This document shows positions 35,200 through 43,829 of a stretch of DNA of 64,000 nucleotides, piece by piece. The stretch lies in NCBI GenBank assembly GCA_012959805.1, contig DUCN01000026.1, forward strand, positions 124,001-188,000, in the 5' to 3' direction. The notes under the pieces were generated by a model. That model was not told where the DNA came from, ran no database searches, and was given only the letters and a program-made list of their open reading frames with translations. The position numbers were made by a program, and so were the translations under genes. Within the stretch, counting starts at the first letter, position 1. Each line of letters opens with the position of its first letter. This DNA is from Myxococcales bacterium. GTDB lineage: Bacteria; Myxococcota_A; UBA9160; UBA4427.

Positions 35200-36387
35200 A
35201 TGGCAGGCCCCTTGAAAGGTATCCGAATCATCGACGTCAGCGAGGTGATCTCCGGCCCCCTCGCCGTCATGATCCTCGCCGAACAAGGCGCCGACGTCAT
35301 CAAAGTCGAGCCCCCCAAATACGGTGAACAGAGCCGACAGCTCTCGAATTATCGCGATGGCATGGCCGCGCTCTACGCGAACTGCAATCACGGTAAACGC
35401 TCGATCGGCATCAATCTGAAGTCCGCCGAGGGCCTCGAAGTTTTCTATGACCTCGTGCGCAGCGCCGACGTGCTCGTCCAGAATTGGCGGCCGGGTGCCG
35501 CCGAGCGCCTCAAGATCGGCGAAGGAGATCTACGCGCCATCCAACCGAATCTCATTTACGCTTCGATTACCGGCTTCGGAGATGACGGACCTTACGCCGA
35601 TCGACGAGGGTACGATCCGATCTTTCAGGCGCTGACCGGATTCGTCGGCGCACAGCTCAACCCCGAAGTTCCGATTCCAGACCTCGTGCGAAATGCCGTC
35701 GTCGATAAAGCCACCTCGCTCACCGTTGCGCAGGCCATCACGGCGGCGCTACTCGCGCGCGAACGCGGCGCGCCAGGCCAGCACGTTCGAATCTCGATGC
35801 TCGATGCCGGACTGATGTTTTTCTGGCCCGACGGCATGCTCCGACATACGCTCGTTGGGGACGATGTCGCGAACTACGTCGTGCCCGGAGAGCGATATCA
35901 GCTCGCGCCGACCAAAGATGGGCAGCTGGTTCTGTGGGCGGGCACCGCACCACAGATCCGGGCGAGTCTACGCGCGGTGGGCCATGAGGAGTTGGCCGAT
36001 AGCCCCGCTCAGCGCGGACCGATCATGATGGAGGAAGAGAACCAGGCGGCTCGCACGGCTGCACTCTCCGAAGGCCTTGCCAAGCTCACCACCCAAGAAG
36101 CCTATCGCCGGATGATCGACGCCGAAGTCCCCGCCGCGCCGATCCTCACGCATCTGGAAGTGCTCGTCGATCCACAGATCACGCATAACGGATCCGTCCT
36201 GGAAGCCGTGCATCCGGTCTACGGCCGCTACCGACGCGTACGCCAAGCCGCCCGCTTTTCACGAACTCAACAGGAAACCACTCCGCCTGCAGCTCTCTAT
36301 GGCGAACATTCGGACGAAATTCTGGATGAGATTGGCTGCAGCGATGAAGCGCGCGAGCGCCTTCGCGAATTGGGCGCGCTGACTTGA
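35200..36387 (+). CDS. CaiB/BaiF CoA-transferase family protein
   Basis: A 395-residue class III CoA-transferase, normal length. GPLKGIRIIDVSEVISGPLA opens the chain. ADVIKVEPPKYGEQSR, VLVQNWRPGAAERL and ITGFGDDGPYADRRGYD are family motifs, and the catalytic Asp is in NAVVDKATSLT. ATG at 35200 is preferred because AGGAG lies six bases upstream; an ATG nine codons earlier has none. It moves CoA between carboxylic acids without free intermediates. No neighbour fixes the substrate. Confidence 0.9.
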   Translation: MAGPLKGIRIIDVSEVISGPLAVMILAEQGADVIKVEPPKYGEQSRQLSNYRDGMAALYANCNHGKRSIGINLKSAEGLEVFYDLVRSADVLVQNWRPGAAERLKIGEGDLRAIQPNLIYASITGFGDDGPYADRRGYDPIFQALTGFVGAQLNPEVPIPDLVRNAVVDKATSLTVAQAITAALLARERGAPGQHVRISMLDAGLMFFWPDGMLRHTLVGDDVANYVVPGERYQLAPTKDGQLVLWAGTAPQIRASLRAVGHEELADSPAQRGPIMMEEENQAARTAALSEGLAKLTTQEAYRRMIDAEVPAAPILTHLEVLVDPQITHNGSVLEAVHPVYGRYRRVRQAARFSRTQQETTPPAALYGEHSDEILDEIGCSDEARERLRELGALT

Positions 36388-36423
36388 CGCAGTCATCGAA
36401 GCTCGCTCGAGCTTGCGAATCGT

Positions 36424-37836
36424 CTACTCGACCGCAGCCTTCCGCAGCTCCCTGAAAGATGTTTCCAGGCACTCCGCGTAGAATTCAGGATCGGGCAGTT
36501 GAGCACGACAGCCGGTGATCGCCACGGTGATTGCGCCGTTATAACTCAGCACACAGTGGAAGAGACCGATGCCCTCCATGGGGAGTCCCAGGCCGAAGTT
36601 GCCCACCATCTTGGCGCCCGTGAAATAGAGGGGGATCTGCGGTCCCGGTATATTCGTGACGACACAATTCGCGATCGGCTTCATTCGCGACATCAGCCCC
36701 GTCCGGGCGACGAGTCGTCCCGAGATCCCGGCGAGCGCCCCAGGCATCGTCTGGGTGACGTCCGTCATGCTCCGCGCACCAACCGCCTTCGAGATCTCCT
36801 TCGAACTCACCGTCGTCCGGTAGACCTTTTCGAGGCGCGACACGGCGTCCGCTTCGTCGGTATGCAGACGCACTAACATGCCCGCCACCTGATTTCCAGC
36901 CGTCCCCTTTTCCGCTTCCGTCCGGGTCGAGATCGGCGCAAACGCGTTCAGCGTGTCGATCGGCAGCTCGCCGTGATGGTCGAGGTATTGCCGGAGCGCT
37001 CCGCCCACGACGGTCAGGATGACATCGTTCACCGTCGCCCCTTCCACCCGCTTTCGGATCTGCTTCACGTCCGCGAGAGAAAAGGACTTGGCTTCGAAAA
37101 CGCGATGCGGAGACACACGACCATTGAACCGCGTGCGCGGGATATCAGCGGCCGGCTCGACGCCTTCCTTCGGCGGCTGCATCAATGCGCGGATGGCAGG
37201 CGGAGCCGCTTCGCTCAGAATGCGTGCGAAGCGAAAGGGCTGTCGAATATTGTTGACCGTACTGCGAAGGGCGAGCTCGAGCAGCGTCGGCTCGGACTCG
37301 GCAACCCAGGGACTTTCCGGCGGCGGCGCGACGCCCTCAGGCGTGAGTTCGTGAATTGCGGCCACCAGTTCGGTTCCCGAGACGCCGTCGATCGCGGCAT
37401 GATGGATCTTCGTCATGATCGCAAAGCTGCCAGCGGGCAAATCCTCCACCCCATCGAGACCCTCGATGACATACATCTCCCACAGCGGTCGGCCGAGATC
37501 GAGGGGCCGGGCATGCAGACGCGCGACCTGTATACAGAGCTGACGCCAATCCCCGGGTTTCGGGAGGGCGATGTGTCGGACATGGAACTCGAGATCGAAG
37601 TCGGGGTCTTCGATCCAATAAGGGTGGTCGAGGCCAAGGGGTACCCGAACGATTTTCTGACGAAAACATCGTGCGAGATGCAGCCGGGATTCAACGTTCG
37701 CCAGGATGCCCTTGAAGGTCACCTGGCCGCCAGGGGCCGTCGATTGATCGTAGATCGCGACTCCACCGACATGGGTAGGCGCTGCGGCCGTCTCCAGGTT
37801 AATGAAGGCCGCATCGAGTCCGCTCAGCTGTTCCAT
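36424..37836 (-). CDS. Wax ester synthase/diacylglycerol acyltransferase (WS/DGAT)
   Basis: A 470-residue member of the WS/DGAT/MGAT family. The catalytic motif HHAAIDG is at residues 145-151. MEQLSGLDAAFINLET at the N-terminus and CVVTNIPGPQIPLYFTGAKM in the C-terminal half are family signatures. It esterifies acyl-CoA to a fatty alcohol or diacylglycerol, making neutral storage lipid. ATG at 37836 was chosen over one 14 codons upstream because homology begins at MEQLSG. It is convergent with the CoA-transferase and fits the lipid-centred metabolism of the window. Confidence 0.92.
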   Translation of the reverse strand: MEQLSGLDAAFINLETAAAPTHVGGVAIYDQSTAPGGQVTFKGILANVESRLHLARCFRQKIVRVPLGLDHPYWIEDPDFDLEFHVRHIALPKPGDWRQLCIQVARLHARPLDLGRPLWEMYVIEGLDGVEDLPAGSFAIMTKIHHAAIDGVSGTELVAAIHELTPEGVAPPPESPWVAESEPTLLELALRSTVNNIRQPFRFARILSEAAPPAIRALMQPPKEGVEPAADIPRTRFNGRVSPHRVFEAKSFSLADVKQIRKRVEGATVNDVILTVVGGALRQYLDHHGELPIDTLNAFAPISTRTEAEKGTAGNQVAGMLVRLHTDEADAVSRLEKVYRTTVSSKEISKAVGARSMTDVTQTMPGALAGISGRLVARTGLMSRMKPIANCVVTNIPGPQIPLYFTGAKMVGNFGLGLPMEGIGLFHCVLSYNGAITVAITGCRAQLPDPEFYAECLETSFRELRKAAVE

Positions 37837-37899
37837 GGTAGGGGGATCCTTTAGGTCGAGCAGCGAAGAGTCCCACACCTGCGTCGCGACGGCAATTGT

Positions 37900-38514
37900 T
37901 CACACCTCAGGGACTTCTCCGCGACCGACACGACTAACTGTTAGCCCTTGCTCTTCAGCCTGAAGAATCGTGGAAGGCTCGGGCCACATCGGACCACCGT
38001 CGACAACCACGTCCACTCGGCCGCGATAGATCTGTTCGAGTTCGTCGGGATCCTCGAGTGCCGGCTCGTCGTCTCCGCTGGTCAGCGAGCCGGTCACCAG
38101 CGGCTCGCCCAACAGATCGACCAACATGCGACAAAGTGGCGAGTCGGGCATGCGTAAGCCGATTTCCCCATGCCGGTTTCGCATATCACGGGGAACGTCG
38201 GCGCTCGCCTCGAGGATGATCGTGTACGAACCTGGCAGAATTCGGCGCACAGTCCGAAACACACTCGTCTCCATGATCGCGTAATGCCCGAAGTCACTCA
38301 GTTCGTTGACCAACATGGACAGCGGCTTGCGGGACCTGGCATCGAAGCCCTTGAGCGAGCGGATGCCAGCGATGCCCTTGCGGCTCGAGAGTGCGCAACC
38401 GTATGCGTAGCCCGTGTCCGTCGGGTACAGGATGACACGATCGCGCTTGAGCGCGTCGAGAGCAGGTCCGAGCTTTCGCGGGGAGGGTCTCTCTGGATCG
38501 ATACGAATTCGCAA
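37900..38514 (-). CDS. Sua5/YciO/YrdC family (threonylcarbamoyladenylate synthase-like)
   Basis: A 204-residue YrdC-domain protein. RVILYPTDTGYAYGCALSSR, RSLKGFDARSRKPLSMLV, RRILPGSYTIILEASADVP and GEIGLRMPDSPLC line up with TsaC/YciO. TsaC makes the threonylcarbamoyl-AMP used for t6A in tRNA; YciO paralogs share the fold with weaker activity. This length and the KGFDARSRKPLSML variant look nearer to YciO. It starts 12 bases after the peroxiredoxin gene, so the two form an operon. Confidence 0.87.
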   Translation of the reverse strand: MRIRIDPERPSPRKLGPALDALKRDRVILYPTDTGYAYGCALSSRKGIAGIRSLKGFDARSRKPLSMLVNELSDFGHYAIMETSVFRTVRRILPGSYTIILEASADVPRDMRNRHGEIGLRMPDSPLCRMLVDLLGEPLVTGSLTSGDDEPALEDPDELEQIYRGRVDVVVDGGPMWPEPSTILQAEEQGLTVSRVGRGEVPEV

Positions 38515-38526
38515 ATTCGACTCAGC

Positions 38527-39120
38527 TCACGATTCGGGTTTCGCGGTTGTGTTGCGTTTGGGAATGCCTAGTTTGCCTAACATTCTCAGCATGTCAGCAC
38601 CCGCCGTGGCTGGATTTACCTTCTTGTCGATCGCGCGCAAGATCCCCTCAGCATCAATATAGAAGGTCCAGCGCTTCGCAAAGAGCCCCCCCAATCCAAG
38701 TACACCGAAGCGCTTCGCGACCTCGCCCTTCGGATCGCTCACCACCGGCAGGCTTGCGCCCATCGACGCTGCGAATTTCGCGTTGTTCTCTGGCGTGTCG
38801 AGACTAACGTAGAACACATCGACATCGAACTCTTGCAGTTGTTGGGCGCTGTCACGCAGCGCCGCGAGTTCGGTCGTTCAACCCGGAGTGAACGCCTTCG
38901 GGAACCAGGCGACGACGGCACCCCGGGAAACACCCTGCGAGCCCTCAGCCGCGGATCGTCGATGAAGAATGCCGCCCTCCCCCAGAAATTCGAAATCGGG
39001 GACCTTCGCACCAATTTCCAGCGACGCGGCGCCAGCAAATGACGCGACGCCGGCGAATAGTGCAGCAGCAAGAAGCGGTGCCCAGGCGAACAACCCTGCG
39101 AATCGTGATCTGTTTTTCAT
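38527..39120 (-). CDS. Secreted selenocysteine-containing peroxiredoxin (TGA = Sec81)
   Basis: Two adjacent frames are in the same phase and joined by one TGA at 38878-38880. Read as selenocysteine, they give a 197-residue protein. It has a signal peptide (about residues 1-31, core [15 protein letters not shown]), then [15 protein letters not shown], then the active site [17 protein letters not shown]. The Sec sits exactly where peroxiredoxins have the peroxidatic Cys. [32 protein letters not shown] and [15 protein letters not shown] complete the AhpC/TSA fold. There is no Cys anywhere in the chain, so it would act as a 1-Sec enzyme reduced by an outside thiol. A SECIS-like hairpin follows the TGA. 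The alternative, a Cys-to-stop mutation, is less likely given that hairpin and the intact frame. It heads an operon with the YrdC gene and diverges from glutaryl-CoA dehydrogenase. Confidence 0.85.
38845..38863 (-). promoter_or_regulatory. Bacterial SECIS-like hairpin after the in-frame TGA
   Basis: On the minus strand GGCGCTG (38863-38857) pairs perfectly with CAGCGCC (38851-38845) around the loop CGTGA. The loop lies 22-26 bases after the TGA, inside the 16-37 base window known for bacterial SECIS elements. It carries the G and GU that SelB recognises. Confidence 0.75.
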
Positions 39121-39233
39121 TCCAAGACCTTCGCTCTCCCCGTGCGCAGCGGCAAGCCGCAGGCCGTGCTACCGAAAGAACCCCTCGGCGCGCCGGAGTT
39201 TCCCTCGGGCGCGCGCTCCCCGGAGAAATTCTC

Positions 39234-40412
39234 ATGGCTGCCAAACCCGGCTTCAACTGGTCCGATCCATTGGGTCTCGAAGAAGAACTCACGAACGAAG
39301 AGCGATTGATCCAGGACAGCACCCGCGAATACGCCCAGGAAAAGCTGATGACGCGCGTGTTGCTCGCGAATCGTCATGAGCGCTTCGACCGTGAGATCCT
39401 CCGGGAGATGGGCGAACTCGGACTGCTCGGCGCGACGCTGCCGACGAAATACGGCTGCGCCGAAGTCTCCCACGTTGCCTACGGACTCATCGCCCGGGAA
39501 GTCGAGCGCGTCGACTCGGGCTATCGCTCGGCCATGAGTGTGCAGTCCTCCCTCGTCATGCATCCGATCTTCACCTACGGCACCGAGGCACAGCGTGAGC
39601 GATGGCTGCCCGGTCTCGCGAGCGGCGAACTCGTCGGATGTTTCGGTCTCACCGAACCCGACCACGGCTCGGACCCCGGCAGCATGCTGTCGCGTGCCGA
39701 AAAAGCCGACGGCGGATACGTCCTGACCGGCAGCAAGACCTGGATTACCAATAGTCCGATCGCTGACGTCGCCGTCGTCTGGGCCAAACTCGATGGCGAT
39801 ATTCGAGGCTTTATTCTCGAGAAGGGTATGAAGGGCCTCAGCTTTCCAAAGATCGAAGGCAAGATGTCCCTGCGAGCTTCCTCAACGGGCGAAATCGTGA
39901 TGGATGGCGTCTTCGTGCCTGAAGAGAATCTATTCCCGGAGATTCGCGGCCTAGCGGGACCCTTTGGATGCCTTAATAAGGCGCGCTTCGGGATTGCCTG
40001 GGGATCGCTTGGTGCCGCCGAGTTCTGTTGGCACGCTGCCCGGCAATACACTCTCGACCGCCTTCAGTTCGGCCGGCCGCTTGCGGCCAATCAATTGATC
40101 CAGGTGAAGCTCGTGGACATGCAGACCGAGATCACGTTGGGCCTGCACGCCTGTCTACGCGCGGGACGACTCATGGATGAAGGACGACTCGCACCGGAGA
40201 ATATTTCGCTCTTGAAGCGCAACAACTGTGGCAAGTCGCTCGCCATCGCTCGGGTCGCCCGGGACATGCATGGCGGAAACGGCGTCTCCGATGAATATCA
40301 CGTGATTCGACACTGCATGAATCTCGAATCCGTGAATACCTACGAAGGCACCCACGATATCCATGCCCTGATCCTGGGTCGTGCGCAGACGGGGATCGCC
40401 GCCTTCAATTAA
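39234..40412 (+). CDS. gcdH: Glutaryl-CoA dehydrogenase (decarboxylating)
   Basis: A 392-residue acyl-CoA dehydrogenase of the GCDH clade. [18 protein letters not shown] is the clade's N-terminus. [19 protein letters not shown] is the flavin/substrate signature. The C-terminus [20 protein letters not shown] contains the catalytic base Glu in YEGTHD. It oxidises and decarboxylates glutaryl-CoA to crotonyl-CoA in lysine, tryptophan and benzoate catabolism. ATG at 39234 has GGAG upstream; the longer frame overlaps the divergent peroxiredoxin gene. Confidence 0.94.
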   Translation: MAAKPGFNWSDPLGLEEELTNEERLIQDSTREYAQEKLMTRVLLANRHERFDREILREMGELGLLGATLPTKYGCAEVSHVAYGLIAREVERVDSGYRSAMSVQSSLVMHPIFTYGTEAQRERWLPGLASGELVGCFGLTEPDHGSDPGSMLSRAEKADGGYVLTGSKTWITNSPIADVAVVWAKLDGDIRGFILEKGMKGLSFPKIEGKMSLRASSTGEIVMDGVFVPEENLFPEIRGLAGPFGCLNKARFGIAWGSLGAAEFCWHAARQYTLDRLQFGRPLAANQLIQVKLVDMQTEITLGLHACLRAGRLMDEGRLAPENISLLKRNNCGKSLAIARVARDMHGGNGVSDEYHVIRHCMNLESVNTYEGTHDIHALILGRAQTGIAAFN

Positions 40413-40477
40413 TGCTAGCGGTCTGAATCGTCACGCTCTGCATTCGGCTGGCCACACGCTTCGTTTTATAGTCGTCG

Positions 40478-41383
40478 TCAGAACGGCCACGGGTATTTCG
40501 TAAAGTCGCGATCACGCTTTTCCAGGAACGCGTCACGGCCCTCTTCGGCTTCGTCGGTTCCATAGGCGAGACGTGTCGCTTCACCCGCGAAGATCTGCTG
40601 GCCGACGAGCCCATCATCAACGAGGTTCATCGCGAATTTGGCCATGCGCTGAGCCGTTGGGCTTTTCGTGTTGATTTCCGCGGCCCATTCGAGCGCCGTG
40701 TCTTCGAGTTCGGCATGGGGAACGACCGCGTTCACCATACCCATCTGATGCGCCTGCAGAGCCGTATAACTCTTCCCGAGAAAGAAGATCTCCCGTGCAA
40801 ATTTCTGGCCGACCTGCTTTGCGAGATAGGCGGAACCAAAGCCGCCATCAAAGCTCGCGACATCTGTGTCCGTCTGTTTGAAGACGGCGTGTTCTTCGCT
40901 CGCCAGAGTCAGGTCACAGGTCACGTGCAGGCTATGTCCACCGCCCACCGCAAATCCGGGGACGACGGCGATCACGATCTTCGGCATGAAGCGAATCAAG
41001 CGCTGGATTTCGAGGATATGCAGACGACCCGTCCGGCCCGGCTCGATGGTCGAGGCGTCTTCGCCCTCCGCGTAGCGATAGCCGTCGCGGCCACGAATTC
41101 GCTGATCGCCACCGCTACAGAACGCCCATACGCCATCTTTCGGAGAAGGTCCGTTTCCCGTCAGTAGAATGCAGCCGACGTCTGTCGTCATTCGCGCGTG
41201 ATCGAGAACCCGATCGAGTTCGTCCACGGTTCGCGGACGAAAGGCGTTTCGAATCTCCGGGCGATTGAAAGCCACCCGGACCGTTCCCTGATCGATGGCA
41301 CGATGGTAGGTCACGTCTTCGAGCTCGAAGTCGAAGCCGGGAACGGCATGCCAGCGTGTCGCGTCAAAAATCTCCGAAACCAT
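40478..41383 (-). CDS. menB: 1,4-dihydroxy-2-naphthoyl-CoA synthase (MenB, Asp-type)
   Basis: A 301-residue crotonase-superfamily enzyme with the long N-terminal region of mycobacterial-type MenB. AFCSGGDQRIRGRDGY, PGFAVGGGHSLHVTCDLTLA and QKFAREIFFLGKSYTALQAH are MenB signatures. In QTDTDVASFDGGFGS the Asp replaces the Gly of bicarbonate-dependent enzymes, so it should not need bicarbonate. It closes the second ring in menaquinone synthesis from succinylbenzoyl-CoA. No other men gene is in the window. Confidence 0.92.
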   Translation of the reverse strand: MVSEIFDATRWHAVPGFDFELEDVTYHRAIDQGTVRVAFNRPEIRNAFRPRTVDELDRVLDHARMTTDVGCILLTGNGPSPKDGVWAFCSGGDQRIRGRDGYRYAEGEDASTIEPGRTGRLHILEIQRLIRFMPKIVIAVVPGFAVGGGHSLHVTCDLTLASEEHAVFKQTDTDVASFDGGFGSAYLAKQVGQKFAREIFFLGKSYTALQAHQMGMVNAVVPHAELEDTALEWAAEINTKSPTAQRMAKFAMNLVDDGLVGQQIFAGEATRLAYGTDEAEEGRDAFLEKRDRDFTKYPWPF

Positions 41384-41506
41384 CAGGATCTCCCACTCTC
41401 ACCCATGGCGCTGCTGCCAGTGGGGCGGCCGAGGATAGCGGCCCAGACCCAAGCTGGGTCACACTCCTGCTGACCCCCATTTTTTGCGACCCTACGAAAG
41501 GACGGC

Positions 41507-42205
41507 ATGCCCGGCGAACACGACGACGCTAGCGACCTCGACCAACCCGGTGCCCTTGACGCGATCGGTGAGACGATCCCACTGCTGGAAGGCATTCGCA
41601 CCGCACGCGCAATCAGGCGGCTCCGACCGGATCCTGTCCCCCGTGAACTCATCCGCAAAGTCTGCGAGTCGGGCACCTTCGCGCCGAGTGGCGGGAACCG
41701 GCAGCCCTGGTTCTTTATCGCGGTCGACGACCCCGAGAGGCGAAGCTGGGTTGCTGCGAGATATGCGCCGATCTTTCGCGACTACATCGTTCCCGCCATG
41801 GAGCGCGCGGAGCGCCAAAATTTCCCCGAGCGGCTGCGTCGGAATATGCGCGCGTCGCTGCATCTCGCTGAACATCTTCATGAAGCCCCTGTGCTGCTCT
41901 TCATCGCGGGATGGAAGCGCCGTGGCGTACTTCAATCCGAAGCCATCTTCCCCTGTGCACAGAACGTCCTACTCGCCTGTCGCGCCGTTGGACTCGGCGC
42001 ATCGTTCACGACGCTGCACCGAAAGTTTGGAGAGGAATGTGATCGCATGTTGGGTCTCCCCGAGAAGATCCCGAGCGCCGTCATGTTGCCGATTGGTTGG
42101 CCCATGGGGAAGCACGGTATTCCGCCACGCGAGTCCGTTGACTCGAAGCTCTTCTTCAATCAGTTCGATTCTGGTGCGATTCAAGAGAAGCGAGCGATTG
42201 GTTAA
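41507..42205 (+). CDS. Nitroreductase family protein
   Basis: A 232-residue FMN-binding nitroreductase-fold protein. RTARAIRRLRPDPVPRELI gives the phosphate-contacting arginines, FAPSGGNRQPWFFIAVDD the N-terminal FMN site, and CAQNVLLACRAVGLGASFTT the dimer-helix region. It probably reduces quinones, nitro compounds or flavins with NAD(P)H; the actual substrate is unknown. About 30 acidic residues at the N-terminus precede the domain. It stands alone, diverging from menB. Confidence 0.87.
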   Translation: MPGEHDDASDLDQPGALDAIGETIPLLEGIRTARAIRRLRPDPVPRELIRKVCESGTFAPSGGNRQPWFFIAVDDPERRSWVAARYAPIFRDYIVPAMERAERQNFPERLRRNMRASLHLAEHLHEAPVLLFIAGWKRRGVLQSEAIFPCAQNVLLACRAVGLGASFTTLHRKFGEECDRMLGLPEKIPSAVMLPIGWPMGKHGIPPRESVDSKLFFNQFDSGAIQEKRAIG

Positions 42206-42446
42206 CGAGAACGCACAGGTTGCGGGTGGCCGATCGACGCGGTCGGACCATGGTGTGACACGCGCACGCCGGTCGGTTGCACGCCAACATATTGTTTCGT
42301 ACCTTACAATCTTACGTGGGAGGGCCCTGCCTTGCCCATCCGCATTGCGACGCCATTGCGCGCGAATGCCTGCAATCGATCATCAAAGAGTCAGCAAACT
42401 CGGATAACACTCGAGAATTCGAGAACTCAAGAAAGAGGTTCCCCCA

Positions 42447-43628
42447 ATGTCAGAACGAGAAGTCGTCATCGTCGAAGCAGTTCGAACTCCCCTGGGCCGG
42501 CGCAATGGTGCGCTCGCTGCGATGCATTCGATTGACCTACTCGGTCTCGTCCAGGCGGAAGCCATTAAGCGTGCGGGCATCGACGCGAAGCAGGTCGGAC
42601 AGGTCGTCGGCGGCTGCGTCGGACAGGTTGGCATGCAGACGATGAACGTCACGCGAAACGCGTGGCTGACCGCAGGCCTTCCTCTCGAAGTTCCCGCGAC
42701 GACCGTGGACACGCAATGCGGCTCTTCCCAGCAGGCAACAAACCTCGCATACGCACTGATCGCCTCGGGCGTCGTCGATGTCGCGATGGGCTGTGGCGTC
42801 GAGATGATGAGTCGCGTTCCCATGGGTGCAACCGTCCCCAAGGATCCCGAGGTCGGAAAGCCGATCAACGCCAACTACTGGAATAATTATGAGATGACGT
42901 CCCAGTTCGATGGCGCCGAACGCATCGCCAAGCAGTGGGACATTACCCGAGCAGACACCGACGCCTTCGGAAAGCTCTCCCAGGACCGAGGCGCAACGGC
43001 GTGGGCGGAGGATCGCTTCGCTTCCCAGATCCTGCCGATCGATGCACCGGTTGGCTTCGAGGACGGCAAGCCCACCAAGGAAACGCAGCGAGTCGATCGC
43101 GACGGCGGTCTTCGTAAAACGACCCTCGAAGCCCTGGCCGGCCTGCGTACGAATATGCCCGACGGCGTTCATACGGCCGGAACGTCTTCGCAAATCTGTG
43201 ACGGCGCGGCGGCCGTCTTGATGATGACGCGAGAAAAGGCGAAGGAGCTCGGCCTCACCGTTCGGGCAACCCTCGTCGACAGCTGCCTCGTTGGCTCGGA
43301 TCCAGTCTTGATGCTGACCGGTCCGATCGGGGCAACCCAGAAGCTGCTTTCGAATAACAGCCTGCAGATGAGTGACATTGACGTCACGGAGATCAATGAA
43401 GCCTTCGCCTCGGTGGTTCTGGCCTGGGAGAAGGAACTCAAGCCCAACATGGAAACGGTGAACCCGAATGGCGGTGCGATTGCCCTCGGCCATCCCCTCG
43501 GTGGCACAGGGGCAATCCTCCTGACGAAGGCCGTCCATGAACTCGAACGCGCCGACAAGGAACATGCCATCGTGACGATGTGCTGTGGCGGCGGAATTGG
43601 AACGGGAACGCTGCTGCGCCGCAGCTAG
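42447..43628 (+). CDS. Acetyl-CoA acetyltransferase, steroid 3-ketoacyl-CoA thiolase type
   Basis: A 393-residue thiolase. The nucleophilic Cys91 is in VDTQCGSSQQATN, the catalytic His in GGAIALGHPLGGTGA and the second Cys in VTMCCGGGIGTG. The VDTQCGSSQQA form is that of FadA5/FadA6-like steroid thiolases rather than standard FadA or PhaA. It cleaves a 3-ketoacyl-CoA with CoA. AAGAGG precedes the ATG. A strong hairpin lies downstream. Confidence 0.92.
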   Translation: MSEREVVIVEAVRTPLGRRNGALAAMHSIDLLGLVQAEAIKRAGIDAKQVGQVVGGCVGQVGMQTMNVTRNAWLTAGLPLEVPATTVDTQCGSSQQATNLAYALIASGVVDVAMGCGVEMMSRVPMGATVPKDPEVGKPINANYWNNYEMTSQFDGAERIAKQWDITRADTDAFGKLSQDRGATAWAEDRFASQILPIDAPVGFEDGKPTKETQRVDRDGGLRKTTLEALAGLRTNMPDGVHTAGTSSQICDGAAAVLMMTREKAKELGLTVRATLVDSCLVGSDPVLMLTGPIGATQKLLSNNSLQMSDIDVTEINEAFASVVLAWEKELKPNMETVNPNGGAIALGHPLGGTGAILLTKAVHELERADKEHAIVTMCCGGGIGTGTLLRRS

Positions 43629-43684
43629 CGCGCCCCAGTCCTGATAGACCCTTTCATTCTGGCCTTTGAGGCCGGTATGACAAC

Positions 43685-43710
43685 CGGGACGGCTCTTGCG
43701 GGCCGTCCCG
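43685..43710 (+). terminator. Hairpin downstream of the thiolase gene
   Basis: CGGGACGGC (43685-43693) pairs with GCCGTCCCG (43702-43710), a perfect nine-base stem with an eight-base loop, 57 bases after the thiolase stop. The following bases (ATTGCGTTT) give only a weak T-run. Confidence 0.5.
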
Positions 43711-43829
43711 ATTGCGTTTGGGACTCGAGGCATCGAGTCTCGCACCCAGGGCTCCTTGCGAGCAAGGGTGGTATCGTCGTTGCCTCCCGAAGATGCTCGC
43801 TACCCATCCGATCCAACGAGGCAAAGACC

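Noticed and set aside
42537..43745. 402-codon open frame on the minus strand
   Set aside because: It is the complement of the thiolase gene; a G/C-rich codon bias leaves such frames open by chance.
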